A stretch of 64,000 bases of DNA from Lachnospiraceae bacterium AF51-6-b8A (GTDB taxonomy: Bacteria; Bacillota; Clostridia; Lachnospirales; Lachnospiraceae): assembly GCA_027682585.1 (NCBI GenBank), contig JAQCZH010000002.1:124001-188000 (forward strand). The letters run 5' to 3'. Positions 1 through 8,994 of the stretch are shown piece by piece (positions within the stretch are counted from its first letter, which is position 1; each line of letters opens with the position of its first letter). The notes beneath the pieces are model-generated. The model was not told the origin of the DNA. It searched no databases and saw only the letters and a list, made by a program, of their open reading frames with translations. A program made the position numbers and the translations under genes.

Positions 1-972
1 TGATAGTCTCAAATTCTCATGGGCTGATTTGATTGCCTCCGCACTGGACGGATTGTCTGTCACAAAGCCTAGGTCATCCATCGTCAAACCAGTCTCACCG
101 GCAAAAAGCGCGGCAAACATTTTTAATTGATCCAAATGCGGCTGCATGGATGCCTGTGTGAACTGGCCCGCTACTGGCTTATCCCCATCATCGTCCTTGC
201 TGATCTGAATAAGGGACGACATTGTAGCTTTCCACTTCTCCATCGGCTCCATTTCCGGATCTGTTCCGAGCAAATATTTCTGAGGAAATGAATAGAACTC
301 CGCTGAAATCTCAGACCGCTTGATTGTCCTTAGCGCGGATCCGACAATACTCATACAGGCTCTACTGATTCGGCTATGTCCGAAAGGCCGAACAGCATCC
401 GGTCGATATACAATCGGAACCAGGAGAGGATATCCAACCTCATGCTGATAGGACTCATAATCTGGCACACCTGCATGATAGATCCGTGTCTCGTAAGGTA
501 GAAAGTAGGCTTCTGTAATGGGGTTCCTATTCTTGTCGACCTCAAGGATTGCGTATCCCTCATTCAAGAGCCCTGTGATGGGATTGATCACCCCGGTCGC
601 ACTGGCCCCATCAATTACCTGCAGGGTTGGATCGCCGTCTTCATCACGCGTCACGTAAATGAACGAGCATGATGCGATCAACGCGGATAGAATCGCAGAA
701 TCGAAAAATAGATCCGCATTATTCAGCTTGAAGATATTGTTCAAATCCAGATCGTCATTATCGAATTCACGGAAGGTCAGCCGATCCGCAAGAGAGTCAA
801 CGGCCTTTGCGCACCATCCAAGTGATGTGCTCCAATTTCTCAAATTTGGAGGCGTGGAAATATTGAAATCTCTCACGGAATTTTTCATCTCGTAAAAGCG
901 ATATCGCGCCATAACTCGGGTCTTCTTTTGATTTAGTTTTGCGCGCAAATACTGCGTTCCGTAGAGTTCCAT
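1..972 (-). CDS. Phage portal protein, SPP1 gp6-like (3' end outside window)
   Basis: An open frame starts at the ATG at 972-970 behind an AAGGAG ribosome binding site and stays open for 324 codons to the window edge, so the C-terminus is missing. The product begins MELYGTQYLRAKLNQKK and contains features typical of SPP1/gp6-type portals, such as WCAKAVDSLADRL near residue 53 and EFYSFPQKYLLG near residue 240. Portal proteins form the dodecameric DNA channel at one vertex of the capsid. It is the first structural gene of the prophage here and lies 111 nt downstream of an HNH gene. Terminase genes normally sit between these two and are absent. Family assignment is by recognition of the protein pattern; it has not been searched. 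Confidence 0.85.
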   Translation of the reverse strand, partial: MELYGTQYLRAKLNQKKTRVMARYRFYEMKNSVRDFNISTPPNLRNWSTSLGWCAKAVDSLADRLTFREFDNDDLDLNNIFKLNNADLFFDSAILSALIASCSFIYVTRDEDGDPTLQVIDGASATGVINPITGLLNEGYAILEVDKNRNPITEAYFLPYETRIYHAGVPDYESYQHEVGYPLLVPIVYRPDAVRPFGHSRISRACMSIVGSALRTIKRSEISAEFYSFPQKYLLGTDPEMEPMEKWKATMSSLIQISKDDDGDKPVAGQFTQASMQPHLDQLKMFAALFAGETGLTMDDLGFVTDNPSSAEAIKSAHENLRLS

Positions 973-1083
973 AGCAGCTCCTTATTATTTGTTTATTTAC
1001 CGAATTTCAAAACAGCATAGAGAAATATTCACAGTGACGGCGTGGATGCCTAGCGGCAGGGCGGGGAGGGAGGTATGCCCCCT

Positions 1084-1425
1084 TTACTTCGCCTTGTAGT
1101 TCGTCCAGTCATAAGTCCAAGGCAACACCCTATTGCTCAATGCATCCGTTACATTGCCATATGATTCTGCGATTTTATCCGACTTCTGCCGATTGCATGT
1201 CAGATGTGCCAACTGCAAATTGTCAATGTCGGATGGGTGTCCTCCCTTAGCGACTGGGATGATATGGTCAAGGCATTTGCTAAGGGGATGCGGCCACCTC
1301 AATGACATGTCTACTGGCTTACCGCAGATCCCGCACACGGACTGGGTGGCATATATCTTTTTCTTGTTCCGCTCGAATGCACCTCGGTGTGTTCCATCTC
1401 TATCGGGCCTGTATTTTGCTGGCAT
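1084..1425 (-). CDS. HNH endonuclease of the prophage packaging region
   Basis: A 113-residue protein with a CxxC zinc pair (CGICGK, about residue 30), the HNH core LDHIIPVAKGG (about residue 52) and a second cysteine in HLTCNRQKSDK. Small HNH nucleases of this type usually lie just upstream of the terminase and help cleave or package phage DNA. I prefer the ATG at 1425: GGGGGAGG lies about 8 nt before it, while the ATG at 1431 is only 2 nt from that site. A hairpin terminator separates it from the upstream regulator, so it probably starts the late transcription unit. The next gene leftward is the portal, not a terminase, which is unusual. Confidence 0.85.
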   Translation of the reverse strand: MPAKYRPDRDGTHRGAFERNKKKIYATQSVCGICGKPVDMSLRWPHPLSKCLDHIIPVAKGGHPSDIDNLQLAHLTCNRQKSDKIAESYGNVTDALSNRVLPWTYDWTNYKAK

Positions 1426-1448
1426 TCCCATCGCCTCCCCCGGGTATC

Positions 1449-1472
1449 AAAAAAGACACCCTCTCGGATGCC
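1449..1472 (-). terminator. Intrinsic terminator between early and late prophage genes
   Basis: On the minus strand GGCATCC-GAGA-GGGTGTC forms a seven-pair stem (two G-U pairs) followed by six T residues. It follows the DUF1492-type regulator and precedes the HNH gene, so it can end early-operon transcription before the packaging and structural genes. Confidence 0.6.
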
Positions 1473-1551
1473 CCTAGCATAGCTCAGCGGGGCGCCGGAA
1501 ATTCCGGACGCTCTCCCGCTCGCCTCACTTTTACTCTGACATAATAACACA

Positions 1552-1989
1552 TCAAACTGTGTCTTTTTGTGGCATGTTTTTCTGGAACGCCTGCAAGGCC
1601 CTTCCGTGCAAGTGCCTTACGTGGTCATAGTTATACCCTGTGATCCGGGCAATCTGCACCAAAGTCTTGACCCTGCCCTTCTCATCGGGCACATACCGGT
1701 ATGTCAAGATCGTCACGAACCGAATATCGCCAAGCTGAGAAATCTGTTGGATAATGCTGGCCCTCTTCGACGAGTAGGCGTCGATTTCCCGACTGATCTG
1801 CTTTTCAAGGTCTAGCAGCCTTATTAACCGGATCTCTTGCGTATTCGTCGGGGAGGACAGCACTTGATCCTTGTCGTATGCAATTCCCCCTCCCGTCAGC
1901 ATCTCGCGAAGCGCAGCCGCCTCTTCACGCATTTTTTTGATCCGGAGGTCAATTGTCCTTAGCTGCATCAAATACTCTCTCGCTGTCAC
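1552..1989 (-). CDS. Phage transcriptional regulator, DUF1492/ArpU-like
   Basis: A 145-residue protein with an N-terminal coiled coil (RTIDLRIKKMREEAAAL, LLDLEKQISREIDAYSSKR) and a C-terminal sigma-70 region-4-like helix-turn-helix (TLVQIARITGYNYDHVRHL, about residues 108-130). This arrangement is typical of DUF1492/ArpU-type proteins that sit at the end of Firmicutes prophage early operons and are thought to switch on late genes. Its start overlaps the stop of the SNF2 helicase gene by 4 nt (1986-1989), indicating translational coupling. A terminator follows at 1449-1472, as expected for a late-promoter switch point. Family call from architecture and position; direct function is inferred. 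Confidence 0.75.
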   Translation of the reverse strand: MTAREYLMQLRTIDLRIKKMREEAAALREMLTGGGIAYDKDQVLSSPTNTQEIRLIRLLDLEKQISREIDAYSSKRASIIQQISQLGDIRFVTILTYRYVPDEKGRVKTLVQIARITGYNYDHVRHLHGRALQAFQKNMPQKDTV

Positions 1990-3333
1990 GCTTTTTTCCT
2001 CTCTTTCAAAGCGGCCAAAAGTGCCGTCTGACTCATGTCTTTATGTCTTAGGGCCTCCATGACCTGCTCATCTACAGTGCCCTCAGCGATGAGATGATGG
2101 ATGATCACAGGCTTTTCCTGGCCCTGCCTGTAGAGTCGGGCATTTGCCTGCTGATACAGCTCCAGACTCCAGGTAAGGCCGTACCACACGATCGTATGGC
2201 CACCCTCCTGCAGGTTAAGGCCATAGCCGACACTGGCAGGATGCGCCAAAAGCACTCTGACCTCGCCGGCATTCCACGCTCGGATATCTTCTGGGCCCTC
2301 TAGCTGTCTGGCATCGGGGGCTGCTTGCTTAATGGCATCTAAGTCATGCTGAAAGCTATAAAACACTAGCACCGGGCTATCCGTGTCCTCAATGATCTCC
2401 TGTAAAGCCTCTAACTTCCGCTGATGGATATCGACGACAGCACCCTCAGCGGTGTATGCCCTACCGTTGGCGATCTGCAGGAGCTTGGTCATAACAGCCG
2501 CCGCATTTAGAGCCACCACAGCCTCACTGTCAGATACCTGCAGGAGTTGCTCTCTCTCCATCGTCCGATAAGCGGCCATCTCTTTATCGGTCAACCGGAC
2601 TGGGATGACGTTGTCGATCCGCTTTGGCAAGGTCAGATAATCCTTGGCGCTCATGCTCACGCACAAGTCACTAAGCTTCTCCTCGATCTCTTTTTGGGCG
2701 CCCCTACGTAACTCCCACTTGTAGACGACATAGCCATTTCTCGCGCCAGGTCTAAAGTACTTCTCCCGGTAGGCCCCTAAGGTCTTGCCCAAGCGCTCAC
2801 CCCGGTCCAGTAAGTACACCTGCGCCCAAAGGTCCATCAGACTGTTGGGGCTTGGTGTTCCAGTCAGACCAACGACTCGCGGGCTTTTTAGAATCACCTT
2901 GCGCAACGCCCGGAAGCGCTTGCTCTGCGGATTCTTAAAACTCGACAGCTCATCGATCACGACCATGTCAAAGGGCCAGCCTTTCGCCGTCTGTGTCAGC
3001 CACACGACGTTTTCCCGGTTAATCACGTAAATATCTGCCTCCGCTGACAGAGCTTTTTGCCTCTGCATAAGGCTGCCCAGGACCTTAGAAATTTTTAGAT
3101 CGCGCAGGTGATCCCACTTTTCGGATTCCCGGCTCCAGGTATCCTCCGCTACTCTTAAGGGGGCTACTACAAGCACCTTCCCGATCGCAAAGTCGTCCAT
3201 CAAAGATTTAACCGCTGTCAGCGTGATCACTGTCTTGCTAACCTAAGCCCATATCTAAAAACAGGCCAATCTTCAGTTTCTCGATCGTCAGCTCGATCGC
3301 TCGCTTCTGATAGCTGTGAGGTATGAACTTCAT
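1986..3333 (-). pseudogene. Phage SNF2-family DNA helicase, disrupted by a frameshift in Walker A
   Basis: The natural start is the ATG at 3333 with a GGAGGTGG ribosome binding site. The first 31 codons read MKFIPHSYQKRAIEL... up to LFLDMGLG and then hit TAG at 3240-3238. The rest (414 codons, from TVITLTAVKSL at about 3236) is in another frame and holds DEAH-box-like VIDELSSFKN, motif III LTGTPSPN and the C-terminal motifs of SNF2 ATPases. Comparing with the expected GLGKT Walker A, four extra bases lie right after the GGT glycine codon. So an otherwise complete gene of about 446 codons is broken inside the ATP-binding loop. This could be a true mutation or a sequence error. SNF2 proteins of this size are standard in Firmicutes prophage replication operons. 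Confidence 0.85.
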
Positions 3334-3791
3334 CTGGTACCACCTCCTTCCTGGTCGTGTTCTTTATGCCAGCGGGCGTGCTCCGCCTGGCTCGGGAAGA
3401 TCATCAGGTTCTCTGGCCTGTTGTCCTTTTTGTTCCTGTTAATGTGATGAACGACCTCACCCTTCCGAAGAGGCCTGCCGAGGATCTGTTCTGCTACAGT
3501 CCGATGCTCGTGCCTGCCGTTTTTCTTCCGGTAAGTGTCCGCTGTTCCGGTGTCCAGCCTTGCCTTGCTCAGTTTCTCGCGGGTTTCTGGAGTCATCCGA
3601 TCAGGGTTGTGCTGTCGATTATATTCACTCAGATGTGGGTGTCGGGTGATCGGCCGGTTTTCTGGGTTGTATTTCTTGGATCTGTATCTGGCCAGACATT
3701 TCCGACTACAAAAGGCCATCTCTTTACCCGCCATCTGGCTTGGGTATCTCCAGACCGTCTTGCCGCACCAGCTACATGTGTATGCTTGCAT
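3330..3791 (-). CDS. HNH endonuclease with N-terminal zinc ribbon
   Basis: A 153-residue protein. The N-terminus carries a zinc ribbon (CSWCGK about residue 6, CSRKC about residue 29) and the C-terminal half an HNH_3-type core, GEVVHHINRNKKDNRPENL (about residues 112-130), followed by HARWHKEH. A basic middle segment with STREKLSKARL-like character resembles a NUMOD DNA-binding helix. Such free-standing HNH genes are often homing-type nucleases that invade phage operons. It overlaps the VRR-NUC gene by 20 nt upstream and the SNF2 start by 4 nt downstream, so it is embedded in the operon without breaking it. Confidence 0.8.
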   Translation of the reverse strand: MQAYTCSWCGKTVWRYPSQMAGKEMAFCSRKCLARYRSKKYNPENRPITRHPHLSEYNRQHNPDRMTPETREKLSKARLDTGTADTYRKKNGRHEHRTVAEQILGRPLRKGEVVHHINRNKKDNRPENLMIFPSQAEHARWHKEHDQEGGGTR

Positions 3792-4068
3792 CTTGCACCT
3801 CCTCGATGAAGACTCTGGCCTCGTCCATCCCCCGGATCAGCCGTACATCACAGCCCAAGTCTGACAAAAATCGCATCTGCCATTCCTGAATTAACGACGG
3901 CTGACCCTTATCAGTCTTTAGTTCCACAAAGTAAACCCTGCCGCCCGGCAAGATGATGATCCGATCTGGCACACCATCGCATCCTGGGCTGACAAATTTA
4001 TAAGCATGGCCTCCCAACTTTTTAACCTGATTGCACAGCCACTTTTCTACGTCTCTTTCTCTTTGCAT
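3772..4068 (-). CDS. VRR-NUC domain nuclease
   Basis: A 98-residue protein matching the stand-alone VRR-NUC fold of the PD-(D/E)xK superfamily. The catalytic residues are visible as the acidic VPDRIIIL (about residue 33) and VYFVELKTDKGQ (about residue 45, the E-x-K pair), followed by the conserved Q of SLIQEWQ. In phages these small nucleases accompany replication genes and may resolve branched DNA. It lies directly downstream of the repeat-rich gap after the VirE gene and upstream of an HNH gene. Confidence 0.88.
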   Translation of the reverse strand: MQRERDVEKWLCNQVKKLGGHAYKFVSPGCDGVPDRIIILPGGRVYFVELKTDKGQPSLIQEWQMRFLSDLGCDVRLIRGMDEARVFIEEVQDASIHM

Positions 4069-4089
4069 TTCTCCTCCTAAAACTGGGGT

Positions 4090-4373
4090 GGCAACAACGG
4101 CAACAACTTTTCTCCAAAACTCTATACGCGGGATTTACGCGTGTATATACGCGTATGCGTGCTATTTCTTTATATTTTTTATTTTTAGTTATACTTGTTT
4201 CCAGTTGTTGCCAAAGTCCTTTACGCTCCGTAATTTGGGGCGGTACAAGAGGCAACAACTGATGGCAACAAGTCAAAGCTGTTTCCATTTTTTAGCAGTT
4301 ATCAACTTATCCACAGCGGTGACAAGTTGCTGAGTTGTTGCCATTTGGCCACTTGTTGCCGCTACTTGTTGCC
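4090..4373. repeat. Cluster of GGCAACAA / TTGTTGCC repeats, possible replication origin
   Basis: Eight copies of the octamer GGCAACAA or its complement lie in 284 bp: 4090-4098 and 4099-4107 (tandem), 4204-4212 (inverted), 4251-4259, 4264-4272, 4334-4342 (inverted), 4352-4360 (inverted) and 4365-4373 (inverted). Between them is an AT-rich stretch (4160-4200). Iterated short sites in an AT-rich gap next to a primase-helicase gene are characteristic of phage replication origins bound by their initiator. The last copy lies inside the final codons of the VirE gene. No gene is credible in 4069-4361. Confidence 0.6.
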
Positions 4374-6806
4374 ACCTTTTCTTGTATAAACTCTCTGCTT
4401 CCCATAACCACTGACGGCCCTAATTGATCCAGTGCGCTCCCACTCCGGGAGCCTCGCCATAATGGCACTGATCTCGTAACCATCTATCTTTTTCCAAGTG
4501 TTTCTTGGTCGGCCGAAGCACTCGCAGAAAATCTCTAAAGCTGACACTTTATCCCGGCGTATAGCACCCTCTTCCCTGGGGCTCAGAGGGTCGGTCTGCT
4601 GGAAGTAATCGACGCGTCTATAGGTATCCCAGGAGTACCAATCCGTGGGCAGAAGCGTGTCAAGGTACTCAATCACGCTACCCTCCCTGTCGTCATACTC
4701 CAAAGCCGCCTGTTGCATCTTAGCGGCCTCCGCCTCAAGCGCAGGGCTTAAGTAGGGCTCTTCACCCTCTGCGGATAACGCAAGCGCTTCCGCCCAGATC
4801 TGGTCTCTCTCATCGCTGCTGATATCCCAGACCGATTTTTTACCGCCGCTCACAGGCACAGGCCAAAACCGCCGGTTTCCCGTCGTGTCTCGTAAGAATC
4901 CCGTTGTGGCGTTGGTCGTGCCAAAGATCACACAGGTACGTGGATGACGCTCCACGACTTGACCATATGCAGGCCGGTACTCATCAATCTGCCGGCTTAA
5001 AAAGCCCTTGAGGATGTCTACGTCAGCCTTTCTCGTACCCTGCATCTCGCCGATCTCCATGATCCAGACGCCCTGCAGCTTCTCCGCCGCCGTCTTGTCC
5101 CTTGTGTCGGCCAAATTAAGAGAATCTGAAAACCACGCGCCGCCCAGCTTGGATAATATGGTTGATTTTCCGATTCCGGGCTTGCCATCAAGGACAAGCA
5201 CTGTATCGAATTTGCACCCGGGCTCAAGCACCCGGTTGATGGCCCCGACAAGAGACTTCCTTGTGACTGCTCTCGTGTACTCCGTATCATCCGCCCCCAG
5301 ATAGTCGATAAAAAGCCGATCAACCCGGGGCACGCCATCCCAATCCGGGAGCCCCTGGACATACTCTCGTAGGGGGTTAAAACTTCGCTCGTGCGTGACC
5401 GTAGTCAGCGCCTTTTGAAAAATCTTGTCCGTAAAGTTGACTCGGTAGGTGACGGACACCCAGATAAAAAGCTGGGCATCGTCGGCATTAGACCAGTAGA
5501 TGTTCGGCCTCGCCCAGGGCAGGGATAAAGGTGCCTCAACTGCTCCGCTTAATTCATTAAAGCGGATGCCCTTTAGCTTTGGATCATGTCGCAAGATGGT
5601 GAGGGCGTTGTGCGCATTGGGCACGAGCGCCCCCTTGTCGTTGACGTCGAGCTTCTCTGTCCAGCTGTCGCCCTCATCCTCTACCGGATCAGCAAAGTCC
5701 TCCTCCGCTCTCTTTTGGTTGTCCGCAAGGATCGTGCGTTTTGTATCCGGATCGTCAGCGGCGAACTCTGCCATCGCCCCATAGCTGGGCAGGTGCTTTC
5801 CTGATGCTCTCGCAGGCGCATCCTCATCCAGGTGCCCAAAGCGGTGTATCCGGACTAAGTCAAAGGCATTGCAGAGCTGGCCGCTCGCCGGGTCTGTACC
5901 GTGGTTGGAAAAGGCAAAAAGGCCTCCCTCATAGATCACAAGGCCCGCCGCTGTGGAGCCCTCTGCATAGGTGTAGCGGTCTTCTTTCGCCGTTGGTGTA
6001 TAAATCTTTGGCAAGAACTTTTTGATGGCTTCTATGAGGCCGTACGTCCTGCAGAAAGCTCCGACAATACCTTTCTTTTCCAGCGGGTTCCCCTGCCGAT
6101 CGGCCATCTTTTTGCGGATGCCGGTCATCCGTGATGATTCCGGCCAGTAGCTCGTGTCTGTCCAATCAGGATACTCCGCCAGTACGTCGTCCGCGCTTAA
6201 AAAAGGCGCATCATAGTACGCAAAGACGGGCTCTACATCGGCGCAGTTTGACGGCCAGTACATCAACCTCGTCGGCTGATAGGTCGTGTCGTCAAAGTAA
6301 TCAATGCCTACCTTTTCGGCTACCTTTCTGGCGATGGCCTCGTACTCATCTGGTGATACCGCTCTATCAAGGGGCATGATTAAGCGCAAGCGCGGCTTTT
6401 GCGCCGTGTGCTTGTGCGTTGAGTAGACGGCCATAGCGCACTCGAGATCAAGGTTATCCATCAACTGTGCCCAGAGGTCCTTAGGCGCAAAATCAAGATC
6501 TAAGGTGATGATCTGTCTGCAAACGACGCTTCCGCTCTTCCGGCGGCCGCCCTTTAGATGCCCGCCGACAAAGCACCCAATGTCTTTGATCTGGCCTTGT
6601 CGATCCTTTGACAGCTTTATGTATTCGGCGTGCGTCTCTGTCGTCTGCTGGCTTTTTGACAGCTTAGAGAGCAGAGCTGACCATTGCATCGTGCGATTCT
6701 TCCATGCCGTCTCAAATCGGCTTTTGCCTAAGGCGATCGCCAGCTCGCCGTTATGCTTTACAGTAATGCTGTAATTTGATAGCTGTTTGACTTGTGTAAC
6801 TGTCAT
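4362..6806 (-). CDS. VirE-family phage primase-helicase
   Basis: About 814 residues. The N-terminal part has a primase-like domain with the acidic motif ITLDLDFAPKDLW (about residue 100). The C-terminal half is a D5/VirE-type superfamily 3 ATPase with Walker A DGKPGIGKST (about residue 520), an acidic Walker B-like VWIMEIGEMQG, and the arginine-finger region TTGNRRFWPVPV (about residue 635). Such proteins make primers and unwind DNA for phage replication. The ATG at 6806 overlaps the stop of the preceding small gene as ATGA, so I prefer it to the GTG three codons upstream. Downstream lies the octamer-repeat cluster that may be its origin. Confidence 0.88.
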   Translation of the reverse strand: MTVTQVKQLSNYSITVKHNGELAIALGKSRFETAWKNRTMQWSALLSKLSKSQQTTETHAEYIKLSKDRQGQIKDIGCFVGGHLKGGRRKSGSVVCRQIITLDLDFAPKDLWAQLMDNLDLECAMAVYSTHKHTAQKPRLRLIMPLDRAVSPDEYEAIARKVAEKVGIDYFDDTTYQPTRLMYWPSNCADVEPVFAYYDAPFLSADDVLAEYPDWTDTSYWPESSRMTGIRKKMADRQGNPLEKKGIVGAFCRTYGLIEAIKKFLPKIYTPTAKEDRYTYAEGSTAAGLVIYEGGLFAFSNHGTDPASGQLCNAFDLVRIHRFGHLDEDAPARASGKHLPSYGAMAEFAADDPDTKRTILADNQKRAEEDFADPVEDEGDSWTEKLDVNDKGALVPNAHNALTILRHDPKLKGIRFNELSGAVEAPLSLPWARPNIYWSNADDAQLFIWVSVTYRVNFTDKIFQKALTTVTHERSFNPLREYVQGLPDWDGVPRVDRLFIDYLGADDTEYTRAVTRKSLVGAINRVLEPGCKFDTVLVLDGKPGIGKSTILSKLGGAWFSDSLNLADTRDKTAAEKLQGVWIMEIGEMQGTRKADVDILKGFLSRQIDEYRPAYGQVVERHPRTCVIFGTTNATTGFLRDTTGNRRFWPVPVSGGKKSVWDISSDERDQIWAEALALSAEGEEPYLSPALEAEAAKMQQAALEYDDREGSVIEYLDTLLPTDWYSWDTYRRVDYFQQTDPLSPREEGAIRRDKVSALEIFCECFGRPRNTWKKIDGYEISAIMARLPEWERTGSIRAVSGYGKQRVYTRKGGNK

Positions 6807-6997
6807 TTGCCCCACCTTTTATAGCAGTCGTGATGAAAAAAAAGATCAGACCCCCGCTTGGTTCTGCAAAAGTCAAGTGTAGATGCGCTTTCTGTGGAGA
6901 TATCTTTCCCACAGATACAGCACTCTACAGGTTCTCCCCACTCTATGCGATTCCTAAAAATTCTCTCCGGGAAAGCGACCGGAAGTTTAATTTTCAT
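6803..6997 (-). CDS. Small zinc-binding phage protein
   Basis: A 64-residue protein starting at the ATG at 6997 behind GGAGGAGG; the longer in-frame start would lie inside the polymerase gene. It contains CCICGK (about residue 25) and a later C plus FFHHDCYKRW, giving a CxxC...C...HHxC set consistent with one zinc site. No function is recognised. It sits between the DNA polymerase and VirE genes, a place where small zinc-ribbon proteins are common in Firmicutes prophages. Its TGA overlaps the VirE start. Confidence 0.7.
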   Translation of the reverse strand: MKIKLPVAFPERIFRNRIEWGEPVECCICGKDISTESASTLDFCRTKRGSDLFFHHDCYKRWGK

Positions 6998-7010
6998 GTC
7001 CTCCTCCTTT

Positions 7011-8984
7011 CTAATCCTTGAGATAAAACGGCGTTTCGTAGCCATCGCCTTTTAGGGGCAGGCCTGGTGCCCAGCTGATGGGTTCGGCCATGCAGGCGTT
7101 AATCGTGGCCAGCGCGTCCTTATCCTCGATTGGCACGTCCACGATCATCTCGTCATGGACGTGCATCATGATCTGGTAGCCTTTGGCTGATACTCTTTGC
7201 ATTGATACAGCTAAGCAGTCTCTTGCTGTAGCCTGCACGATGTTCTCCACCAGCTTGCCGCCATAAGTCTCTGTCTCTTCCCAACGCTTGGTCGTCTGAT
7301 TGGTGCCCATATATACGATCGACTCTCGACCCATGCGGTCATCCAGAGTCAGCCTTGCGCCCCAGTAGCAGATCTTTCTGCCTCCGGGGAGCCTTACAAA
7401 AAGATTACGGTTGACATAGCTAAACTCGATGCCTCTTTGGATCCGTACGGTCCGGTGCTCTTTGATCGCTGTTTTTGCGGCAAGCTCACAGGTGCGCCAC
7501 AGCTTGGGGATCATCGGATTAGCCCTTCTCCAGGCATCTACAATGCCCTGGAGCTCCTCCTCTGGGATCGCCCCGTCTCTATCCATGCGCCTCATCGCTC
7601 CGACGCCTCCGCCATAACCGCAGGCCAGCTCTGCGACCTTGCCCTTTTGCCTTAACTCACCGTTGACACCGTGCTTGACCACAGGCCTGTGGTACATCTG
7701 CGATGCTGTGGCACAGTAGATATCGCCGCCGTCTCGAAAGGTCTTAAGCCGCCACTCCTCGCCGGCGATCCAGCTGATAACCCTGGCTTCGATCGCCGAA
7801 AAGTCGCTCACGACGAAACGACAGCCCGGTGAAGCGACAAAAGCTGTCCGGATCAATTCCGAAAAGACGAAAGACGGCTCCCCGAAGAGCACTTCTAACG
7901 TCTCAAAGTCGCCGGCAGAGGCCAGCTCTCTGGCCAGCGCTAGATCGGGCAAGCTGTTCCTGGCTAGATTGTGCGTCTGCACCAATCGGCCGGCCCAGCG
8001 TCCCGTGCGGTTGGCTCCATAAAACTGCAAGATTCCACGTAGATGGTCATCTGCGCAGATGGCCTCCTGCATAGCGCTGTACTTTTTGACGGAGGTCTTA
8101 CCAAGGGCGCTCCGGATCTCAAGCACCTGCCTGACATCTGCGGATAAATCTCCATCAAGCAACTTGGACAGGGCATCCTTGTTGAGGCTATCCACCTCTA
8201 CCCCCTTTGTCATAAGCCAGCCCTTTAGCTGGCTTACGCTGTTGGGATTTGATAGCCCCGTCAGTTCCTTTGCCTGCTCCTGCAGGTCTGTGCGATGCTG
8301 ATCGTCGTAGCTGACGATGCGCTCGATCATCTGCCGATCAAGGCGCACGCCATGATCGTTCATCTGCTGGTCTAAGTTCCACAGCTCCTGCTCCGCCGTT
8401 GTGGTCTTGTAGATCGACAACTTTTTGAGGATCTCCTGCTCTGTGACTACATCTTGTCGGTTATAAGATAGATACAACTCCCATTTCCCCGGATCATGCG
8501 CCGGGAGATTCCTCGTTCGTCTGCCGTTGGCTCTCGTAGGTCTGCAGGGCTTGGAAAAGTACTGGATCAAGGCCTTCCCCTGCGGGTCCTTTAACTTGTC
8601 CTCAGGCAAGCCTAAAGCCAGCCCTACGCCCATCAAACTACTCGGCAGACCAAGGCTTAGCGCCTTGACCATCGTGCAGCGCCACTGCTCTGGTGGCATC
8701 TTCTTATCCAGCCACTTGGCCAGGCAGACACGCTCAAAGTTGGCATTAAAGGCGGACTTGGTGATCTCCGGGTTAGCGATAGCCTCAGAAAAATCAAGCC
8801 AGTCATCGGACAACTCAAAGTCCGGGTCGGTTGTGTCGATCTGACGGAGCTCGTCCTCGTCGTCAAACTTAAAACCGATGATTAAGACGGTAAAATCCGG
8901 GGCCTCCGTATATCGGTAGACACCGGATTTTGACAGATCCACAGAGCTGTAGGTCTCTATATCGACACCCATAAGCTTGTGCAT
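7011..8984 (-). CDS. Phage family A DNA polymerase
   Basis: 657 residues. The N-terminal 3'-5' exonuclease domain begins GVDIETYSSVDL (Exo I, about residue 6) with FNANFERVCL as Exo II and YNRQDVVTE as Exo III. The polymerase domain shows motif A VVSDFSAIEARVISW (about residue 395), motif B with the conserved K...YG pair (KVAELACGYGGG) and motif C MMHVHDEMIVDVP (about residue 605). There is no 5'-3' exonuclease domain, which is normal for phage-borne Pol I relatives. It replicates the prophage genome together with VirE and the DUF2815 protein. The start has an AAGGAGTGAG ribosome binding site. Confidence 0.93.
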   Translation of the reverse strand: MHKLMGVDIETYSSVDLSKSGVYRYTEAPDFTVLIIGFKFDDEDELRQIDTTDPDFELSDDWLDFSEAIANPEITKSAFNANFERVCLAKWLDKKMPPEQWRCTMVKALSLGLPSSLMGVGLALGLPEDKLKDPQGKALIQYFSKPCRPTRANGRRTRNLPAHDPGKWELYLSYNRQDVVTEQEILKKLSIYKTTTAEQELWNLDQQMNDHGVRLDRQMIERIVSYDDQHRTDLQEQAKELTGLSNPNSVSQLKGWLMTKGVEVDSLNKDALSKLLDGDLSADVRQVLEIRSALGKTSVKKYSAMQEAICADDHLRGILQFYGANRTGRWAGRLVQTHNLARNSLPDLALARELASAGDFETLEVLFGEPSFVFSELIRTAFVASPGCRFVVSDFSAIEARVISWIAGEEWRLKTFRDGGDIYCATASQMYHRPVVKHGVNGELRQKGKVAELACGYGGGVGAMRRMDRDGAIPEEELQGIVDAWRRANPMIPKLWRTCELAAKTAIKEHRTVRIQRGIEFSYVNRNLFVRLPGGRKICYWGARLTLDDRMGRESIVYMGTNQTTKRWEETETYGGKLVENIVQATARDCLAVSMQRVSAKGYQIMMHVHDEMIVDVPIEDKDALATINACMAEPISWAPGLPLKGDGYETPFYLKD

Positions 8985-8994
8985 ATCTCACTCC

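Noticed and set aside
4022-4288. An 88-codon arginine-rich frame across the octamer repeats
   Set aside because: It overlaps the VRR-NUC start, has no ribosome binding site and consists largely of translated repeat sequence.
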